From Acidimicrobiales bacterium (lineage in GTDB: Bacteria; Actinomycetota; Acidimicrobiia; Acidimicrobiales; Iamiaceae): a DNA stretch of 40,409 nucleotides. Positions 39,762 to 40,409 of the stretch are shown here, piece by piece. Location: contig JAUJNP010000008.1 in assembly GCA_030448105.1 (NCBI GenBank), forward strand, positions 1 through 40,409, read 5' to 3'. The position numbers were made by a program, and so were the translations under genes. The notes beneath the pieces were generated by a model. It was not told the DNA's origin. It ran no database searches and saw only the letters and a list, made by a program, of their open reading frames with translations. Positions within the stretch are counted from its first letter, which is position 1. The number at the start of each line of letters is the position of its first letter.

Positions 39762-40409
39762 GGTTCGCCACGATGAAGTTCAGGCGAACGCGGCGGGCGT
39801 TGCGGGCGGCGGTGGCCATCCCGCTCGTGGTCGCCGTCGCCGCCCTGACCGCGTGCGAGCCGCCGCCCGCCCCCGCCCTCAGCGTGCGGGTGATCGTGGC
39901 GAACCTCGACATCCCCTGGGACCTGGCGTTCACGCCCAAGGGTTCGATGCTCTTCACCGAGCGACCGGGCCGGATCGGCCTCCGCCACCCCGACGGCACC
40001 GTGCGCCGCCTGACCGCCGACCTGTCCGGGCTGTGGGTGTCTGGGGAGACCGGCCTGATGGGGATCGCCGTCGACCCCGAGTTCGACACCAGCCGGCGCA
40101 TCTACACCTGCCAGGGCCACCAGTCGGGCACGTACCACGACGTCAGGGTCGTCCCGTGGGTGCTCGCCTCTGACAACACCCGCCTGATCCGCCAGGCCGC
40201 GATCGTCACCGGCATGCCCACCACCTCCGGTCGCCACGGCGGTTGCCGGCTGCGCATCGGGCGTGACGCCAGCCTCTTCATCGGCACCGGCGACGCCGCC
40301 ATCGGCACCGTCCCCCAGGACCTTTCCAGCCTCGGCGGCAAGGTGCTGCGGGTGAACCGCCTCACCGGCGCCGGCATCAGCGGCAACCCGTTCTTCAGCA
40401 GCAGCAACG
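39758..40409 (+). CDS. PQQ-type sugar dehydrogenase lipoprotein (partial, runs off the edge)
   Basis: The visible 217 residues start with a signal peptide and lipobox ALTAC (lipidated Cys33). A six-bladed beta-propeller of the glucose/sorbosone dehydrogenase group begins: VRVIVANLDIPWDLAFTPKG, MLFTERPGRIGLRHPDG and ETGLMGIAVDPEFDTSRRIYTC. SGRHGGCRLRIGRDASLFIGTGD holds the His and Arg of the PQQ/Ca site region in this family (usually HNGG, here HGGC). Members oxidise aldose sugars outside the cell. The ATG at 39758 overlaps the upstream stop; an internal ATG six codons in is an alternative. The C-terminus is beyond the window. Confidence 0.82.
   Translation, partial: MRFATMKFRRTRRALRAAVAIPLVVAVAALTACEPPPAPALSVRVIVANLDIPWDLAFTPKGSMLFTERPGRIGLRHPDGTVRRLTADLSGLWVSGETGLMGIAVDPEFDTSRRIYTCQGHQSGTYHDVRVVPWVLASDNTRLIRQAAIVTGMPTTSGRHGGCRLRIGRDASLFIGTGDAAIGTVPQDLSSLGGKVLRVNRLTGAGISGNPFFSSSN

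Overview
The window is very GC-rich, densely packed actinobacterial DNA. Gene order (tRNA-Ser, SRP RNA, dnaX, ebfC, recR), frequent GTG starts, 4-base start/stop overlaps, CsoR-type copper control and the ethylmalonyl-CoA gene pair all fit Actinomycetota. I infer an Acidimicrobiia (Iamia-like) chromosome, but nothing here proves the class. No phage, IS transposase or CRISPR is visible.

Layout. 1-4,000 (leftward): a broken ABC-ATPase start, a large membrane-anchored protein, xseB and xseA. 4,016-9,551: a GH36 alpha-galactosidase, a Thr-rich lipoprotein, the divergent csoR/copA copper pair (copA carries two apparent frameshifts) and a DUF4230 protein. 9,581-16,710 (leftward): an ABC exporter, a cupin, and a tightly coupled catabolic operon (DapA-like aldolase, old-yellow-enzyme oxidoreductase, Gfo/Idh dehydrogenase, DUF6807). 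16,773-21,600: a large secreted lipoprotein, a small coiled-coil membrane protein, tRNA-Ser(CGA), tadA, a CapA-like protein and tRNA-Ser(GGA). 21,605-24,642: ffs, dnaX, ebfC, recR. 24,772-28,851: two DUF707 paralogues flanking an opposing mannitol-dehydrogenase/HAD-phosphatase operon. 28,862-33,100: thiolase, DivIVA-like protein, crotonyl-CoA carboxylase/reductase and methylmalonyl-CoA epimerase. 33,078-35,430: a frameshifted secreted M6-like/PKD protein with a sorting tail. 35,571-38,983: ABC-2-like permease, ABC ATPase and a 5'-3' exonuclease. 39,303-end: a small membrane protein and the start of a PQQ-type sugar dehydrogenase lipoprotein.

The most unusual item is a 130-bp repeat present twice (12,250-12,379 and 37,221-37,350). 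In each case it exactly fills the gap between two co-directional genes. Its first bases are the stop codon of the upstream gene, its last bases contain the start codon of the downstream gene, and that start codon lies in one arm of a perfect 12-bp inverted repeat. The two copies match at 72 of the first 74 bases, share a conserved 3' end and differ mainly in an internal segment of about 22 bases of identical length. I do not recognise it as a described element. It looks like a mobile or regulatory intercistronic RNA module.

A second general feature is a TANNNT box 6-9 bases upstream of many start codons, which suggests widespread leaderless transcription and helps fix starts. Two genes (copA and the M6-like/PKD gene) each need two one-base corrections to read through, which could be assembly error or real decay.
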